A DNA stretch of 64,000 nt, from the NCBI RefSeq assembly GCF_014803405.1, contig NZ_JACYFG010000040.1:310001-374000 (forward strand). The letters run 5' to 3'. Positions 1 through 8,250 of the stretch are shown here, in pieces; within the stretch, counting starts at the first letter, position 1; each line of letters starts with the position of its first letter. This stretch comes from Pelagicoccus enzymogenes (GTDB taxonomy: Bacteria > Verrucomicrobiota > Verrucomicrobiia > Opitutales > Opitutaceae). The position numbers and the translations under genes were made by a program. The notes beneath the pieces were generated by a model. It ran no database searches and had not been told where the DNA came from. It saw only the letters and a program-made list of their open reading frames with translations.

Positions 1-1
1 A

Positions 2-742
2 TCCGAAATCCAACGACTGGAAACGATCTTCAGCCTCTACGACGAACGCTCCAGCCTATCCCAGCTCAATAAAGAGAAACGACTCAAGCAAGCCCCTGCC
101 GAACTTCTCGAGCTCCTTCGATTCGCCCAAGAATTCGGAGCCCAGAGCCAAGGCATCTTCGACGTTACCATCCAACCCGTAATTCAGGCCTATCGCGAGC
201 ACTTCGCCCGCCACGACTCCGGCCTTCCCGCTAACCTTTCTCAAGCGCTCAAGTCGGTCGACTACCGCAAGATCCGTATCACAGCCGACACCATAGAAAT
301 CCCGGCTACCGTATCCATCACGCTGAACGGCGTCGCCCAAGGATACATTACAGATAAGATAGCGGCCTTGCTGCGAGAGGAAGGCTTCGGCCACACCCTT
401 ATCGACCTCGGAGAAAAACGCGCCTTGGATTCTCATCCAAGCGGCCGCAACTGGCAGCTCGGACTCGCGAACGGTTTCGGCATACACGACGTGGCAGAGC
501 TCAACAATCAAGCGCTGTCCTCATCCGGCGGATACGGAACGACTTTCGACAAAAGCGGACAGCACCATCACTTGATCGACCCCCGCAACGGCCTTTCGGC
601 CAACCACCACGCTTCCGTTCACGTGCTTGCGAGCGACGCAACCCTCGCCGACGCGCTGTCCACCGCCCTCGCTACCTGCAGCCGAGAGGAGGCTAAGCAG
701 CTGGAGGCCAAGTTCCCAGCAGCGACCGTATTCAGGTCCTGA
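2..742 (+). CDS. apbE: FAD:protein FMN transferase (ApbE family), 5' truncated by window edge
   Basis: Only the last 246 codons are visible; the reading frame is open from base 2, so the start lies outside the window. The visible part matches the ApbE core: an N-terminal ETIFSLYDERSSLSQLN stretch, a FDVTIQPV block, a NGVAQGYITDKIAALL block, HHLIDPRNG, and the metal-binding ATLADALSTAL segment near the C-terminus. ApbE enzymes use FAD and Mg2+ to attach FMN covalently to a Ser/Thr of exported flavoproteins such as NqrC and RnfG subunits or FMN-binding-domain proteins. Family members are usually periplasmic lipoproteins, but the signal region cannot be seen here. The substrate is not in the window. 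Confidence 0.9.
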   Translation, partial: SEIQRLETIFSLYDERSSLSQLNKEKRLKQAPAELLELLRFAQEFGAQSQGIFDVTIQPVIQAYREHFARHDSGLPANLSQALKSVDYRKIRITADTIEIPATVSITLNGVAQGYITDKIAALLREEGFGHTLIDLGEKRALDSHPSGRNWQLGLANGFGIHDVAELNNQALSSSGGYGTTFDKSGQHHHLIDPRNGLSANHHASVHVLASDATLADALSTALATCSREEAKQLEAKFPAATVFRS

Positions 743-883
743 AGGCGGAACGCCCTCTTATCTGTTAGGTAAAAAACACTTCGAGCCCGGCTCGATTCGC
801 TGCAGCCTGACTCTTGGCTAACCCGTAAAGCGATTCAAAGAATCCTTGAACCGGCACCGCGCTTTGCACACTCACTCCTACTG

Positions 884-1843
884 ATGCTACTTCCTATCCT
901 TGCACTCGTAATCGGCCTCGTCGCCCTCATTTGGAGCGCCGACCGCTTCATTGACGGAGCCTCCGGCGTGGCAGGACACTTCGGCATGCCGCCCCTCCTC
1001 ATCGGCATCCTCATCGTCGGCTTCGGCACCTCCGCCCCCGAACTCATCGTCTCCGCCATCGCCGCCGCCCAAAACAATCCCGGGCTCGCTCTCGGCAACG
1101 CCTTCGGCTCCAACATCGCCAACATCGCCCTCATTCTCGGAATCACCACCCTGGTGGTGCCCATCACCGTACGCTCCAGCATCCTGAAGAAGGAGCTGCC
1201 CATCCTTTCCGCCGCCACCGTGCTCGTCGGCTACCTCGTCTGGAACCTCGATATCTCCCGCCTCGACGGGATCGTCATGCTGATCGTCTTTGCCGCCATC
1301 ATGGCATGGACCACCTACGAGGGCATGAAGGGAGAGAGCGACATCCTGGCCGAAGAATTCACCGAAGAGCTGCAAAGCAAGAAAACCTCGCTCGGCATGT
1401 CCTTCTTTTGGTTGTTCCTTGGACTGGCCATCCTTCTGGCCAGCTCGCGCTCCATGGTCTGGGGCGCCGTCGAAATAGCCACCTTGCTCGGGGTGAGCGA
1501 TCTCGTGATCGGATTGACCATCGTCGCCGTCGGCACCTCCCTCCCAGAGCTTGCCTCCTCCATCGCCGCTGCCCGCAAAGGGGAACACGACATCGTGATC
1601 GGCAACATAATCGGCTCCAACATGTTCAACACCCTCGCGGTCGTGGGGATTGCCGCCGTGATCAGCCCTTTCGAAACCGTTTCCGAGGTCCTCAGCCGCG
1701 ACTTGCCCAGCGTCGCCGGCCTCACCCTTGCCCTGTTCCTGATTTGTTTCCGCAAAGGAGGCTCCGGCCGCGTCACTCGACTCGAGGGTGGCCTGCTCGT
1801 CATCGCCTTCGCCGCCTACAACAGCTGGGTCTTCCTCAGCTAA
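884..1843 (+). CDS. Calcium/sodium antiporter, CaCA (YrbG-type) family
   Basis: 319-residue inner-membrane protein. It has the two inverted alpha-repeats that define the Ca2+:cation antiporters: GFGTSAPEL around residues 46-54 and VAVGTSLPEL around residue 215. Each is followed by a GxxxGSN motif (NAFGSNIANIALILG and GNIIGSNMFNTLAVVG). About ten hydrophobic segments, with an acidic cytoplasmic loop near residues 145-165, fit the family topology and usual length. It is expected to exchange Ca2+ for Na+ (or H+/K+) across the inner membrane. The ATG at 884 opens directly into the first membrane segment. It stands alone, with a 440-base spacer downstream, so genomic context gives no clue about regulation. 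Confidence 0.93.
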   Translation: MLLPILALVIGLVALIWSADRFIDGASGVAGHFGMPPLLIGILIVGFGTSAPELIVSAIAAAQNNPGLALGNAFGSNIANIALILGITTLVVPITVRSSILKKELPILSAATVLVGYLVWNLDISRLDGIVMLIVFAAIMAWTTYEGMKGESDILAEEFTEELQSKKTSLGMSFFWLFLGLAILLASSRSMVWGAVEIATLLGVSDLVIGLTIVAVGTSLPELASSIAAARKGEHDIVIGNIIGSNMFNTLAVVGIAAVISPFETVSEVLSRDLPSVAGLTLALFLICFRKGGSGRVTRLEGGLLVIAFAAYNSWVFLS

Positions 1844-2283
1844 TGAGGATTGCTCCGGCAGCGACCTCGGTCGCTGAAGCCCTATCGCGCCACTCCCGGA
1901 TACCAAGAAGCGAGGCCGCTAAAGCAGCCTCGCCTCGCAGAATCCATCTTTTGTAGGAACAATATCTACGTTACAAAAATCCCGAATCCAACAAGCGGGC
2001 CTCTAAACAACGGCTTCCAACGCCAAGCCTTTAGGCAATTCCGCCGAAGGCATGGAGAAAAGCGCTCACGCCCCATGGCCGCTCACCTCATAGAAACGCC
2101 GTAGAGGAGCTCCACAGCGCGACCTGGCTCCCATTTCAGTTTTCGCCGAAAAACCGCACCATTTCCCCCCGCGGTCACCGATAGGTAACATTTAGCTGCT
2201 AAGTTCTGGGCAAAAACCATTTCCAAGCCTCATCCCATGCCTTTCACTAGCACCCTTCCTCACCTCTTCCAGCTCCCTCAGCC
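1844..2283. other. Spacer of 440 bases without a supported gene
   Basis: No reading frame here has a convincing start, composition or recognisable product. It holds one short perfect hairpin (1861-1874) resembling the scattered REP-like elements of the window, and presumably the promoter of the NatAB-like operon near its end. Confidence 0.5.
1861..1874. repeat. REP-like mini hairpin
   Basis: GCGACC-TC-GGTCGC is a perfect 6-bp stem with a 2-nt loop, 17 bases after the antiporter stop. Its GCGACC..GGTCGC arms resemble the arms of the longer repeat at 8120-8183, so it may be a degenerate member of the same family. Confidence 0.35.
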
Positions 2284-3033
2284 GTGATAGAAGCAAAAAA
2301 GCTCACCAAAACCTTCCGCGACCGAAAACGCGGACTCGTGCGGGCCGTCGACCGCGTATCCTTCACCTGCCAGCCGGGCCAGATCTTCGGATTGCTCGGA
2401 GCCAACGGCGCCGGCAAGACCACGACCCTGCGCATGCTGGGCACCCTCCTGGAGCCGACCCAAGGCTCGGCCACCGTCGCCGGCTTCGACGCCGTCAAAC
2501 AGCCCGAAGACGTGCGCCGCTCCATCGGCTTCCTCTCCAACGGCACCGCTCTCTACGGCCGCCTCACCGCCCGCGAAATGCTCGAATACTTCGGTCGCCT
2601 CAACGGTATCGACGGCGCCGCCCTCAGAGTTCGGGTGAACGAGCTGATCGAGCAATTGGAAATCGGAGAATACCAGAACGGGCGCTGCGACAAGCTTTCC
2701 ACCGGACAGAAGCAACGCGTCTCCATCGCCCGTTCCATTATCCACCGCCCGCCCGTCATGATCTTCGACGAGCCCACCACCGGCCTCGACGTCATGACCT
2801 CCCAAACCATCATGAGCTTCATCGAGCAGTGTCGCGACGAGGGGCTTACCGTCGTCTTCTCCACCCACATCATGAGCGAAGTGGAACGCCTCTGCGACCA
2901 AGTCGCCATCGTGCACCATGGCAAAATCGCCACCGAAGGCACCGTATCCGAAATCAAACAGCAAACCGGCGAACAGGTCCTCGAAAACGCCTTCCTTAAA
3001 ATCGCCCACCAACTCGACGACGCCCAAAGGTAG
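2284..3033 (+). CDS. ABC transporter ATP-binding protein (NatA-like)
   Basis: 249-residue nucleotide-binding subunit. It has Walker A GANGAGKTT (about residues 39-47), the signature LSTGQKQR (about 138-145), Walker B VMIFDEPTTGLD (about 158-169) and a switch histidine in STHIMSEVERL. The ordering and sequence are closest to the NatA/DrrA-like group that works with ABC-2 permeases. The start is GTG at 2284, immediately before the conserved IEAKKLTKTF strand. The permease gene follows after 88 bases on the same strand, so the two probably form one exporter. Substrate is unknown; in Bacillus the NatAB pair extrudes sodium. Confidence 0.92.
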   Translation: MIEAKKLTKTFRDRKRGLVRAVDRVSFTCQPGQIFGLLGANGAGKTTTLRMLGTLLEPTQGSATVAGFDAVKQPEDVRRSIGFLSNGTALYGRLTAREMLEYFGRLNGIDGAALRVRVNELIEQLEIGEYQNGRCDKLSTGQKQRVSIARSIIHRPPVMIFDEPTTGLDVMTSQTIMSFIEQCRDEGLTVVFSTHIMSEVERLCDQVAIVHHGKIATEGTVSEIKQQTGEQVLENAFLKIAHQLDDAQR

Positions 3034-3121
3034 CCCCCGCAAGAGGGTAGCGTCCGCTAGTCCAGCGCTCCCCATCCAACGCGATCCCAACAGCCTTCAC
3101 CCTCCACATTTCATAACTCGA

Positions 3122-4315
3122 ATGTCCCTCACCAAAGTCATTTTCCTCAAGGAGCTCCGCGAAACCCTGCGCGACAAGCGGGTCATCCTCGGCGTCATCG
3201 TCTCCCCCCTGCTGCTCACCCCCGCCCTCATGGGAGCCGTCATGTTCTTCGGCAGCAAAAAGGCAGTGGAAAAACAAAACGCCACCCTGGAGGTCGGCAT
3301 CTACCAAGAAGCGGAGTTCCCCGAACTCACCGATGCCATCGAAGCGAACGAAACCATTGAAGTCACCCGATTCGATAGCCGCGAAAGCGCGATCGCAGCT
3401 ATCCAATCCTTCGAAACCCGAGCCGTCGTCGTCATTCCCCAAAACGCCCGCGAAGTCTTCCAGAGCCACGGCACCGCCCCCATAGAAATCCTCTACGACC
3501 AAGCCAACGAAAACTCCAGCAACGCCAACGGCCGCCTGCGAGGCATCCTCAACGACTTCAACGCGGAGCAAATCAAGGCCCGCCTCGATTCCGCCCAACT
3601 TGAAGAAAGCTTCATCAAGCCCACTCACGTCACCTCCACCAACATCGCCGAGGACACTGCCGTTTCCGGCTTCGTGCTCTCCATCTTCCTGCCCTACATC
3701 GTCATCATGGGAGCCGCCTTCGGAGGCCTCAACACCGCCTTCGACCTTTGCGCCGGCGAAAAGGAACGCGGCACCATGGAGACCTTGCTCGTCTCCCCCG
3801 CCTCCCGCAGCGACATCGTGCGCGGGAAGCTCTATACCATCTTCGTAGTCAGCCTCCTCTCCGCCATCTGTTCCATTCTCGGCATCGTGGCCGCCATCAG
3901 TTTCGGCCAGCAAATCGTCACCAGCCTCTTCGGCGAAGCCTTCTCAATCTCTTACCTCAACCTCGCAGCACTCGTGGCCATCGTCGTCCCGCTGGCCCTG
4001 CTCAGCTCCGCCGCCCTCCTGCTGGTCTCCACCTTCGCCCGCAACCCCAAGGAAGCCCAAGCCTACATCTTCCCCTTCATCGTCATCTTCCTCTTTCCCG
4101 CCGCCCTCTCCTTCGTCTTCGACGCGGAAAGCCCCCTCTACGTCGGCTTCATCCCCGTACTGAATATCGCCCTCTCCATGAAGCAGCTTCTCAGCGACGC
4201 CTTCAACCTGCCATTCTTCAGCGTTACCCTCGGCAGCTCCCTCGCCTACGCCTGGATCTCCATCCGCCTCGTCGCCTCCTTCTTCCAACGCGAAACCATT
4301 CTCTTCCGCTCGTAG
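3122..4315 (+). CDS. ABC-2 family transporter permease (NatB-like)
   Basis: 397-residue membrane protein. The N-terminal helix at about residues 20-40 follows [11 protein letters not shown], a pattern typical of NatB/ABC-2 permeases. A large extracytoplasmic domain (about 45-170) comes next, then five or six C-terminal membrane helices. [18 protein letters not shown] in the first cytoplasmic loop of the C-terminal block is the ABC-2 coupling-loop signature. I chose the ATG at 3122 rather than the longer open frame (from 2918), because the extra residues overlap the ATPase gene and are low-complexity Ser/Pro/Lys, unlike a real N-terminus. It is expected to pair with the upstream NatA-like ATPase as an exporter of an unknown substrate. 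Confidence 0.88.
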   Translation: MSLTKVIFLKELRETLRDKRVILGVIVSPLLLTPALMGAVMFFGSKKAVEKQNATLEVGIYQEAEFPELTDAIEANETIEVTRFDSRESAIAAIQSFETRAVVVIPQNAREVFQSHGTAPIEILYDQANENSSNANGRLRGILNDFNAEQIKARLDSAQLEESFIKPTHVTSTNIAEDTAVSGFVLSIFLPYIVIMGAAFGGLNTAFDLCAGEKERGTMETLLVSPASRSDIVRGKLYTIFVVSLLSAICSILGIVAAISFGQQIVTSLFGEAFSISYLNLAALVAIVVPLALLSSAALLLVSTFARNPKEAQAYIFPFIVIFLFPAALSFVFDAESPLYVGFIPVLNIALSMKQLLSDAFNLPFFSVTLGSSLAYAWISIRLVASFFQRETILFRS

Positions 4316-4412
4316 CGCCGAGCTTTAGCCGGCGACCGCACTGCAAGAAGGCCAGAATTCCACCCCTCTGCGATCTCGAGCGAAGCGGGCGGTTTCCAAC
4401 GCTCATGCTTTT

Positions 4413-4449
4413 AATAAGCCTACCTTATTCTGACATTTCTTAGAATAAG
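4413..4449. promoter_or_regulatory. Nested inverted repeats upstream of the carboxyltransferase gene
   Basis: Two overlapping inverted repeats sit in an AT-rich island: AATAAG-cctac-CTTATT (4413-4429) and CTTATTCT-10 nt-AGAATAAG (4424-4449). They share the central CTTATT half-site and lie about 87-123 bases before the ATG at 4536. This suggests an operator or an alternative-hairpin leader; no protein can be assigned. Confidence 0.35.
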
Positions 4450-4535
4450 AATTTGCAATTACACTCTTAGAGCTTACGCTTCTCCACGCTTAAACAATTT
4501 CTAATCGAAAGCGTTTCCGAAGACCCCCAGCAGCC

Positions 4536-6029
4536 ATGAGCAAACCAGTCATATTCAACAACACCGTCCTGCGCGACGGGCACCAATCCCTCGCGGCCAC
4601 CCGCATGCGCACCGAGCAAATGCTCCCCGCCCTCGAAGTCCTCGACGGCCTAGGCTTCGGCTGCCTCGAAACCTGGGGCGGAGCCACCATCGACGCCGGA
4701 CTTCGCTTCCTCAAAGAGTTCCCCTTCGACCGGCTCGACGCCATCCGCTCCCGCACCAAGTCCAAGCACATGATGCTGCTGCGCGGGCAAAACATCGTCC
4801 AGTACGCCCACTTCCCCGACGACATCGTGGAAACCTTCATCAAGACGTCCGCCAAGCACGGCATGGACATCTTCCGCATCTTCGACGCCCTCAACGACCC
4901 GCGCAACATGGGCACCGCCATCAAGGCAGCCAAGGCCGCCGGCAAGGAAGCCCAAGGCGTCATCTGCTACACGACCTCACCCGTTCACAACACCGAAGCC
5001 TTCGTCAAGCTGGGCCAAGAGCTCGAAGAAGCCGGCTGCGCCTCCCTTTGCTTAAAGGACATGGCCGGACTCGTACCGCCGCAGCAAGCCTACGACATCA
5101 TCAAGGGACTCAAGGACCGCGTCAAAATCCCCGTCGTCCTGCACACCCACGACACCGCCGGACTGGGAGCCACCACTTACTACGCCGGCGTCGAAGCCGG
5201 AGTCGACTACATCGACACCTCCATTATCCCCTTCGCCAACGGTACTGGCCAACCGGATACAGCCCGCATGCTCTCCCTGCTGGAAAACCACCCGCGCTGC
5301 CCCAAGTACGACCTCGACGCCCTTCAGTTCCTGCGAGAACACTTCACCAAGGTCTACGAGGAGCTCAAGGACTTCACCAGTTTCTCCAACGAGCGCGTCG
5401 ACTCGGACGCTCTCAAGTACCAGGTCCCCGGTGGCATGCTCTCCAACTTCCGCAACCAGCTCAAAGAGCAGAAGATGGAAGACAAGTTCGAGGACGTCTT
5501 CAAAGAAATCCCCGTCGTGCGCAAGGCCCTCGGCTGGATCCCGCTCGTCACCCCCACTTCCCAAATCGTGGGCGTGCAAGCCATGCTCAACGTCAAGTTC
5601 GGCCGCTGGAAGAACTTCTCTCCCCAAGCCACCGACATCGCCCTCGGCTACTACGGCCGCACCCCCGCGCCCGTCGATCCCGAGGTACAGAAGATCGCCG
5701 CCCAAAAGTCCGGCAAAGACCCCATCACCGTTCGCCCCGCCGACCTCAAGGACCCCGGCATGGACGCATTGAGAAAAGCCCTGGCAGCCAAGAACCTACC
5801 CACCGACGACGAGCACTGCGTCATCCAAGCCATGTTCCCGCAAGAGCTCGACGCGTATTACAAAAGCAAGGACAAGCCCACCGCTACCGCGGCTTCGCAA
5901 GCGGCTGCGGCCTCCCCTGCAGCACCCGCTCCTCAAAAACGCGAAACTATCGAACTCAGCGCATCCGCCCGCCGCTACAACATCGCGGTCGAAGGCAAGA
6001 AGTACAGCGTCGCCGTCGAAGAAATGTAA
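4536..6029 (+). CDS. Carboxyltransferase subunit (OadA / pyruvate carboxylase subunit B type) lacking the biotinyl domain
   Basis: 497 residues. The DRE-TIM-type carboxyltransferase barrel begins with LRDGHQSLAATR (residues 12-23). It carries the expected RGQN, FDALND, LKDMAG and HTHD metal and substrate motifs, and is followed by the conserved PYC_OADA domain (about 300-450, YQVPGGMLSNF onward). After an Ala/Pro linker it ends with YNIAVEGKKYSVAVEEM, which is how a biotin-carrier domain normally begins, but no AMKM biotinylation site follows. A strong terminator comes directly after the stop, so the domain is not lost to a nearby frameshift. It probably moves CO2 between biotin and oxaloacetate, pyruvate or methylmalonyl-CoA, with a separately encoded carrier protein. 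No partner subunits are in the window. Confidence 0.85.
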   Translation: MSKPVIFNNTVLRDGHQSLAATRMRTEQMLPALEVLDGLGFGCLETWGGATIDAGLRFLKEFPFDRLDAIRSRTKSKHMMLLRGQNIVQYAHFPDDIVETFIKTSAKHGMDIFRIFDALNDPRNMGTAIKAAKAAGKEAQGVICYTTSPVHNTEAFVKLGQELEEAGCASLCLKDMAGLVPPQQAYDIIKGLKDRVKIPVVLHTHDTAGLGATTYYAGVEAGVDYIDTSIIPFANGTGQPDTARMLSLLENHPRCPKYDLDALQFLREHFTKVYEELKDFTSFSNERVDSDALKYQVPGGMLSNFRNQLKEQKMEDKFEDVFKEIPVVRKALGWIPLVTPTSQIVGVQAMLNVKFGRWKNFSPQATDIALGYYGRTPAPVDPEVQKIAAQKSGKDPITVRPADLKDPGMDALRKALAAKNLPTDDEHCVIQAMFPQELDAYYKSKDKPTATAASQAAAASPAAPAPQKRETIELSASARRYNIAVEGKKYSVAVEEM

Positions 6030-6052
6030 TCATTTTTCCAATACACCTCCCC

Positions 6053-6079
6053 AAGGCCCGCTCGCGAGCGGGCCTTTTT
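6053..6079 (+). terminator. Rho-independent terminator of the carboxyltransferase gene
   Basis: A perfect 24-base palindrome (12-bp arms, AAGGCCCGCTCG and its complement) starts 23 bases after the stop codon and runs straight into a T tract (6075-6079). Confidence 0.9.
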
Positions 6080-6121
6080 GTAAGGTCATCCGCAAATGCA
6101 GTGAAATTGCTCCTGCAGCAC

Positions 6122-6141
6122 GGACGACACGGAGGTCGTCC
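6122..6141. repeat. REP-like hairpin
   Basis: GGACGAC-acggag-GTCGTCC, a perfect 7-bp stem, in the spacer between the terminator and the DUF6768-like gene. It is flanked by CTGCAG and CCTCC segments that also recur in other spacer repeats of the window. Confidence 0.35.
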
Positions 6142-6267
6142 CTCCATTTTTACTCGCTCAGGAGGGACCGGTGAACGTGTCGCTTCGCTCGGCACCACCC
6201 GGTCCGCAGTGCAAGAGCCTGCCAAAAGTATCATCACCAACTGACCCCTTATTATAGGGTCGGCGCT

Positions 6268-6639
6268 TTACCCCTGCCTCTCCGACCGTTTCTTCACCAA
6301 CAGCAACTCTACCCGTTTCACTTCCCGCAAGACGCGATTCGTGTGCATCTCCATCCAGAAGAAAACCTTCAGGAAGGCGTTCAGCAAAATACCGATCAAG
6401 CACACCACCGCCCATAGGATCTGCGCTCGCGTATCTTCCGCCTCGAAGAAGCGCACCCCGCCCCAAAGGGCGATAGCAAAGCCGGCAAAGCCATAGCAAA
6501 GCCCCACCACATTCACCCAGCGACGCTTGCCGCGAAACGGCGCCACCGCCTCGGCCATCAAGCCCTGCTCCACGAAGAGCTCCTCGCCCTCGCGCGTACC
6601 GGCAAGAGCTTTCCTAATCTTTTCGTCCAAGTCATTCAT
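6268..6639 (-). CDS. Conserved membrane protein, DUF6768-like, partner of an ECF sigma factor
   Basis: 123 residues with a soluble N-terminal third, two hydrophobic segments (about 45-65 and 75-95) and a basic C-terminal tail containing NRVLREVKRVELLL. This arrangement and the FRGKRRWVNVV motif fit the DUF6768 family, which I recognise only by pattern. Its ATG overlaps the sigma factor stop codon (ATGA), so the two are translationally coupled. By analogy with small membrane proteins encoded after ECF sigma factors, it may act as an anti-sigma factor or sensor; no zinc-finger HxxxCxxC motif is visible, so that is only an inference. Confidence 0.7.
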   Translation of the reverse strand: MNDLDEKIRKALAGTREGEELFVEQGLMAEAVAPFRGKRRWVNVVGLCYGFAGFAIALWGGVRFFEAEDTRAQILWAVVCLIGILLNAFLKVFFWMEMHTNRVLREVKRVELLLVKKRSERQG

Positions 6640-7187
6640 TTCAGTGTCCTTTCAATTTCTCGTTTAAGTTTTTCGCGAAGAGCGAAGAGTCGCGACTTCA
6701 CGGTGCCCGCAGGCAATTCAAGAGCTAAGCCAACCTCCTCGACGGTCAGTCCTGTCTCGTAAAACAAATGGATCAACAATCGAGAGTCCGTATCCAACTT
6801 TTGGATCGCCTCCGAAAGAGCCGCGGATTCCGCTGAATCCGCAGTTGGAGGATCCGCGGCGGAAGGCCGTTCTGCTTCCAACTTTCGACGCACCCATCGC
6901 TCGCTCTCCTGCTTGCGTATCCAATCCACGCTGCGGCGACGAGCGATCCTCAAAGCCCAGGCGCGAAAAGCCGAGGGATCTTCCACCCCCCGCAAAGCCT
7001 TGGCGATGGAGATCCATGTCTCCTGGGCGATCTCTTCCGCCGCTTGTCCGTCCCTAACCGCGAATCGGATCAAGCGGAAAAGATCCAACTTCCAAAGCTC
7101 GTAGAGTTCGGAAAAGGCTTCCTCCTCGCCTCCTTGGGCTTTGAGGACGAGCAACTCCGTCAATACCTGTTTCGCGTCTCGCTGCAT
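6636..7187 (-). CDS. ECF-type RNA polymerase sigma factor
   Basis: 183 residues. Region 2 (FSELYELWKLDLFRLIRFAVRD, then AEEIAQETWISIAKAL) and region 4 (LPAGTVKSRLFALREKLKREI) are both present, joined by an acidic Ala/Asp linker. This is the minimal two-domain ECF layout. I prefer the ATG at 7187 because an AGGG sequence lies about ten bases upstream; an in-frame TTG at 7214 would add nine residues. It is coupled to the membrane protein encoded downstream and so probably answers an envelope or nutritional signal. The target promoter and regulon cannot be read from the window. Confidence 0.9.
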   Translation of the reverse strand: MQRDAKQVLTELLVLKAQGGEEEAFSELYELWKLDLFRLIRFAVRDGQAAEEIAQETWISIAKALRGVEDPSAFRAWALRIARRRSVDWIRKQESERWVRRKLEAERPSAADPPTADSAESAALSEAIQKLDTDSRLLIHLFYETGLTVEEVGLALELPAGTVKSRLFALREKLKREIERTLK

Positions 7188-7327
7188 GGTCCGTTGCCCT
7201 AAAAGTCGCAACAAACCCCTTTTAGGTTCGGAAAAAGTGTTCTAAGCCTGACTAAATAGTTTTGAAACGACAAACCGCCTCGCATGCGCAAGCCTTGCAG
7301 AGATCGATAACCCCAAGAACCAACCCT

Positions 7328-8029
7328 ATGCTACGCATCCCTACCCTCGCTACAGCGATTCTCGCAGTTTCCACCCTCATAGCCCTGCCAAGCTGGAAGG
7401 CAACCGCGGAACCGCTCCCCTTCGCTAAAGAGATCGCCGCCTTCGAAACCCGCCGCCAGGAATCGCCGCCCGCCGACGGCTCCATCCTCTGCATCGGCAG
7501 CTCCTCCATGCGCATGTGGGCCGACCGCATGGATGCAGACCTCGCCCCGCTCTCCCTCGTGAAGCTCGGCTTCGGCGGCAGCAAGTTCAAGGACGCCATC
7601 GCTCACTTCGACTCCCTCGTCGCCCCTTACAATCCGCGAGCCATCCTGCTCTACGAAGGCGACAACGACATCAACAGCGGCATGACCCCCTTCGAAGTTG
7701 CCCGCGACTTCCTCACCTTCGCGACGAAGGTACACGAGCAAGATCCCGCCATCCGCATCTACGTCATCTCCATCAAGCCCAGCACCAAACGGGCGGGCGT
7801 GCTGGCCGACTCGCTCAAGGCCAACTCCATCATCGAGACCCTCTGCCTGCAGGACCCGCGCTTCGTCTTCGTAGACGTCATGACACCCCTGCTCGGCCCG
7901 CAAGGAGAGCTGATCGCCGACTACTACGTGGAAGACGGCGTACACCTCAACCAAGCCGGCTACGACGTCTGGGCTCGAGCCATCCGCAACGTGATCGTAC
8001 CCTTGGAACGGGCACACGAGAAAGAGTAA
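7328..8029 (+). CDS. Secreted SGNH/GDSL-family hydrolase
   Basis: 233 residues. The N-terminal LRIPTLATAILAVSTLIALPSW segment followed by KATAE looks like a Sec signal peptide. The SGNH blocks follow in order: block I as GSSSMRMW with the nucleophile serine, block II Gly in KLGFGGSKF, block III Asn in YEGDNDIN, and block V with Asp-x-x-His in DGVHLN. Such enzymes hydrolyse ester bonds in lipids, acetylated sugars or acyl groups; the exact substrate cannot be told. I chose ATG 7328 over the TTG 66 bases upstream because the signal peptide starts there. Its 3' end faces gltD across a repeat-rich spacer. Confidence 0.88.
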   Translation: MLRIPTLATAILAVSTLIALPSWKATAEPLPFAKEIAAFETRRQESPPADGSILCIGSSSMRMWADRMDADLAPLSLVKLGFGGSKFKDAIAHFDSLVAPYNPRAILLYEGDNDINSGMTPFEVARDFLTFATKVHEQDPAIRIYVISIKPSTKRAGVLADSLKANSIIETLCLQDPRFVFVDVMTPLLGPQGELIADYYVEDGVHLNQAGYDVWARAIRNVIVPLERAHEKE

Positions 8030-8032
8030 CGC

Positions 8033-8105
8033 GTAGGGCTGGCGCTCGCGCCACGCCGCAACTTCCAAATCCTGCAATGCGGCGCGTCGCAAGCGACGGC
8101 CCTAC
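8033..8105. repeat. 73-base dispersed repeat, copy A (REP/BIME-like)
   Basis: This segment is nearly identical, in inverse orientation, to 21047-21120: one indel and about three substitutions in 73 bases. It is made of two end hairpins (around GGCGCTCGCGCC and CGTCGCAAGCGACG) flanking a longer stem with GCCGC/GCGGC arms. This is the architecture of bacterial interspersed palindromic elements. It begins four bases after the SGNH hydrolase stop. Confidence 0.85.
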
Positions 8106-8119
8106 AAATAAAAGCTCCT

Positions 8120-8183
8120 GTGGGAAGCGACCTTGCGTCGCGATTTCCTGCCTGATCAATCGCGACGCAAGGTCGCTTCCCAC
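8120..8183. repeat. Perfect 26-bp inverted repeat (REP-like)
   Basis: The arms 8120-8145 and 8158-8183 are exact reverse complements, separated by 12 bases. The arms contain GCGACCTTGCGTCGC, a palindromic core of its own. It lies between two convergent genes and could fold into a long hairpin on either transcript. There is no T tract, so it is probably an mRNA-stabilising or REP element rather than a terminator. Confidence 0.85.
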
Positions 8184-8189
8184 AACCAC

Positions 8190-8222
8190 AAAAAGCGTAT
8201 CGAACAAATCGATACGCCTTTT
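8190..8222 (-). terminator. Bidirectional rho-independent terminator, mainly of gltBD
   Basis: Stem GCGTATCGA / TCGATACGC (8195-8203 and 8209-8217) with a 5-nt loop. It is followed by CTTTT on the plus strand and by TTTTTGTGG on the minus strand. It lies 29 bases beyond the gltD stop and also faces the SGNH hydrolase transcript. Confidence 0.85.
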
Positions 8223-8250
8223 GAAGTTTGTAAACCTTCGCGTTGCTCGC

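Noticed and set aside
887-1906. 339-codon open frame on the minus strand over the antiporter
   Set aside because: The antiporter has both alpha-repeats. The antisense product is rich in Gly, Asp and Glu with no domain.
8033-8183. Repeats in the gltD/SGNH spacer as a possible CRISPR array
   Set aside because: The repeats are different elements, not regularly spaced copies of one repeat, and no cas gene is near.
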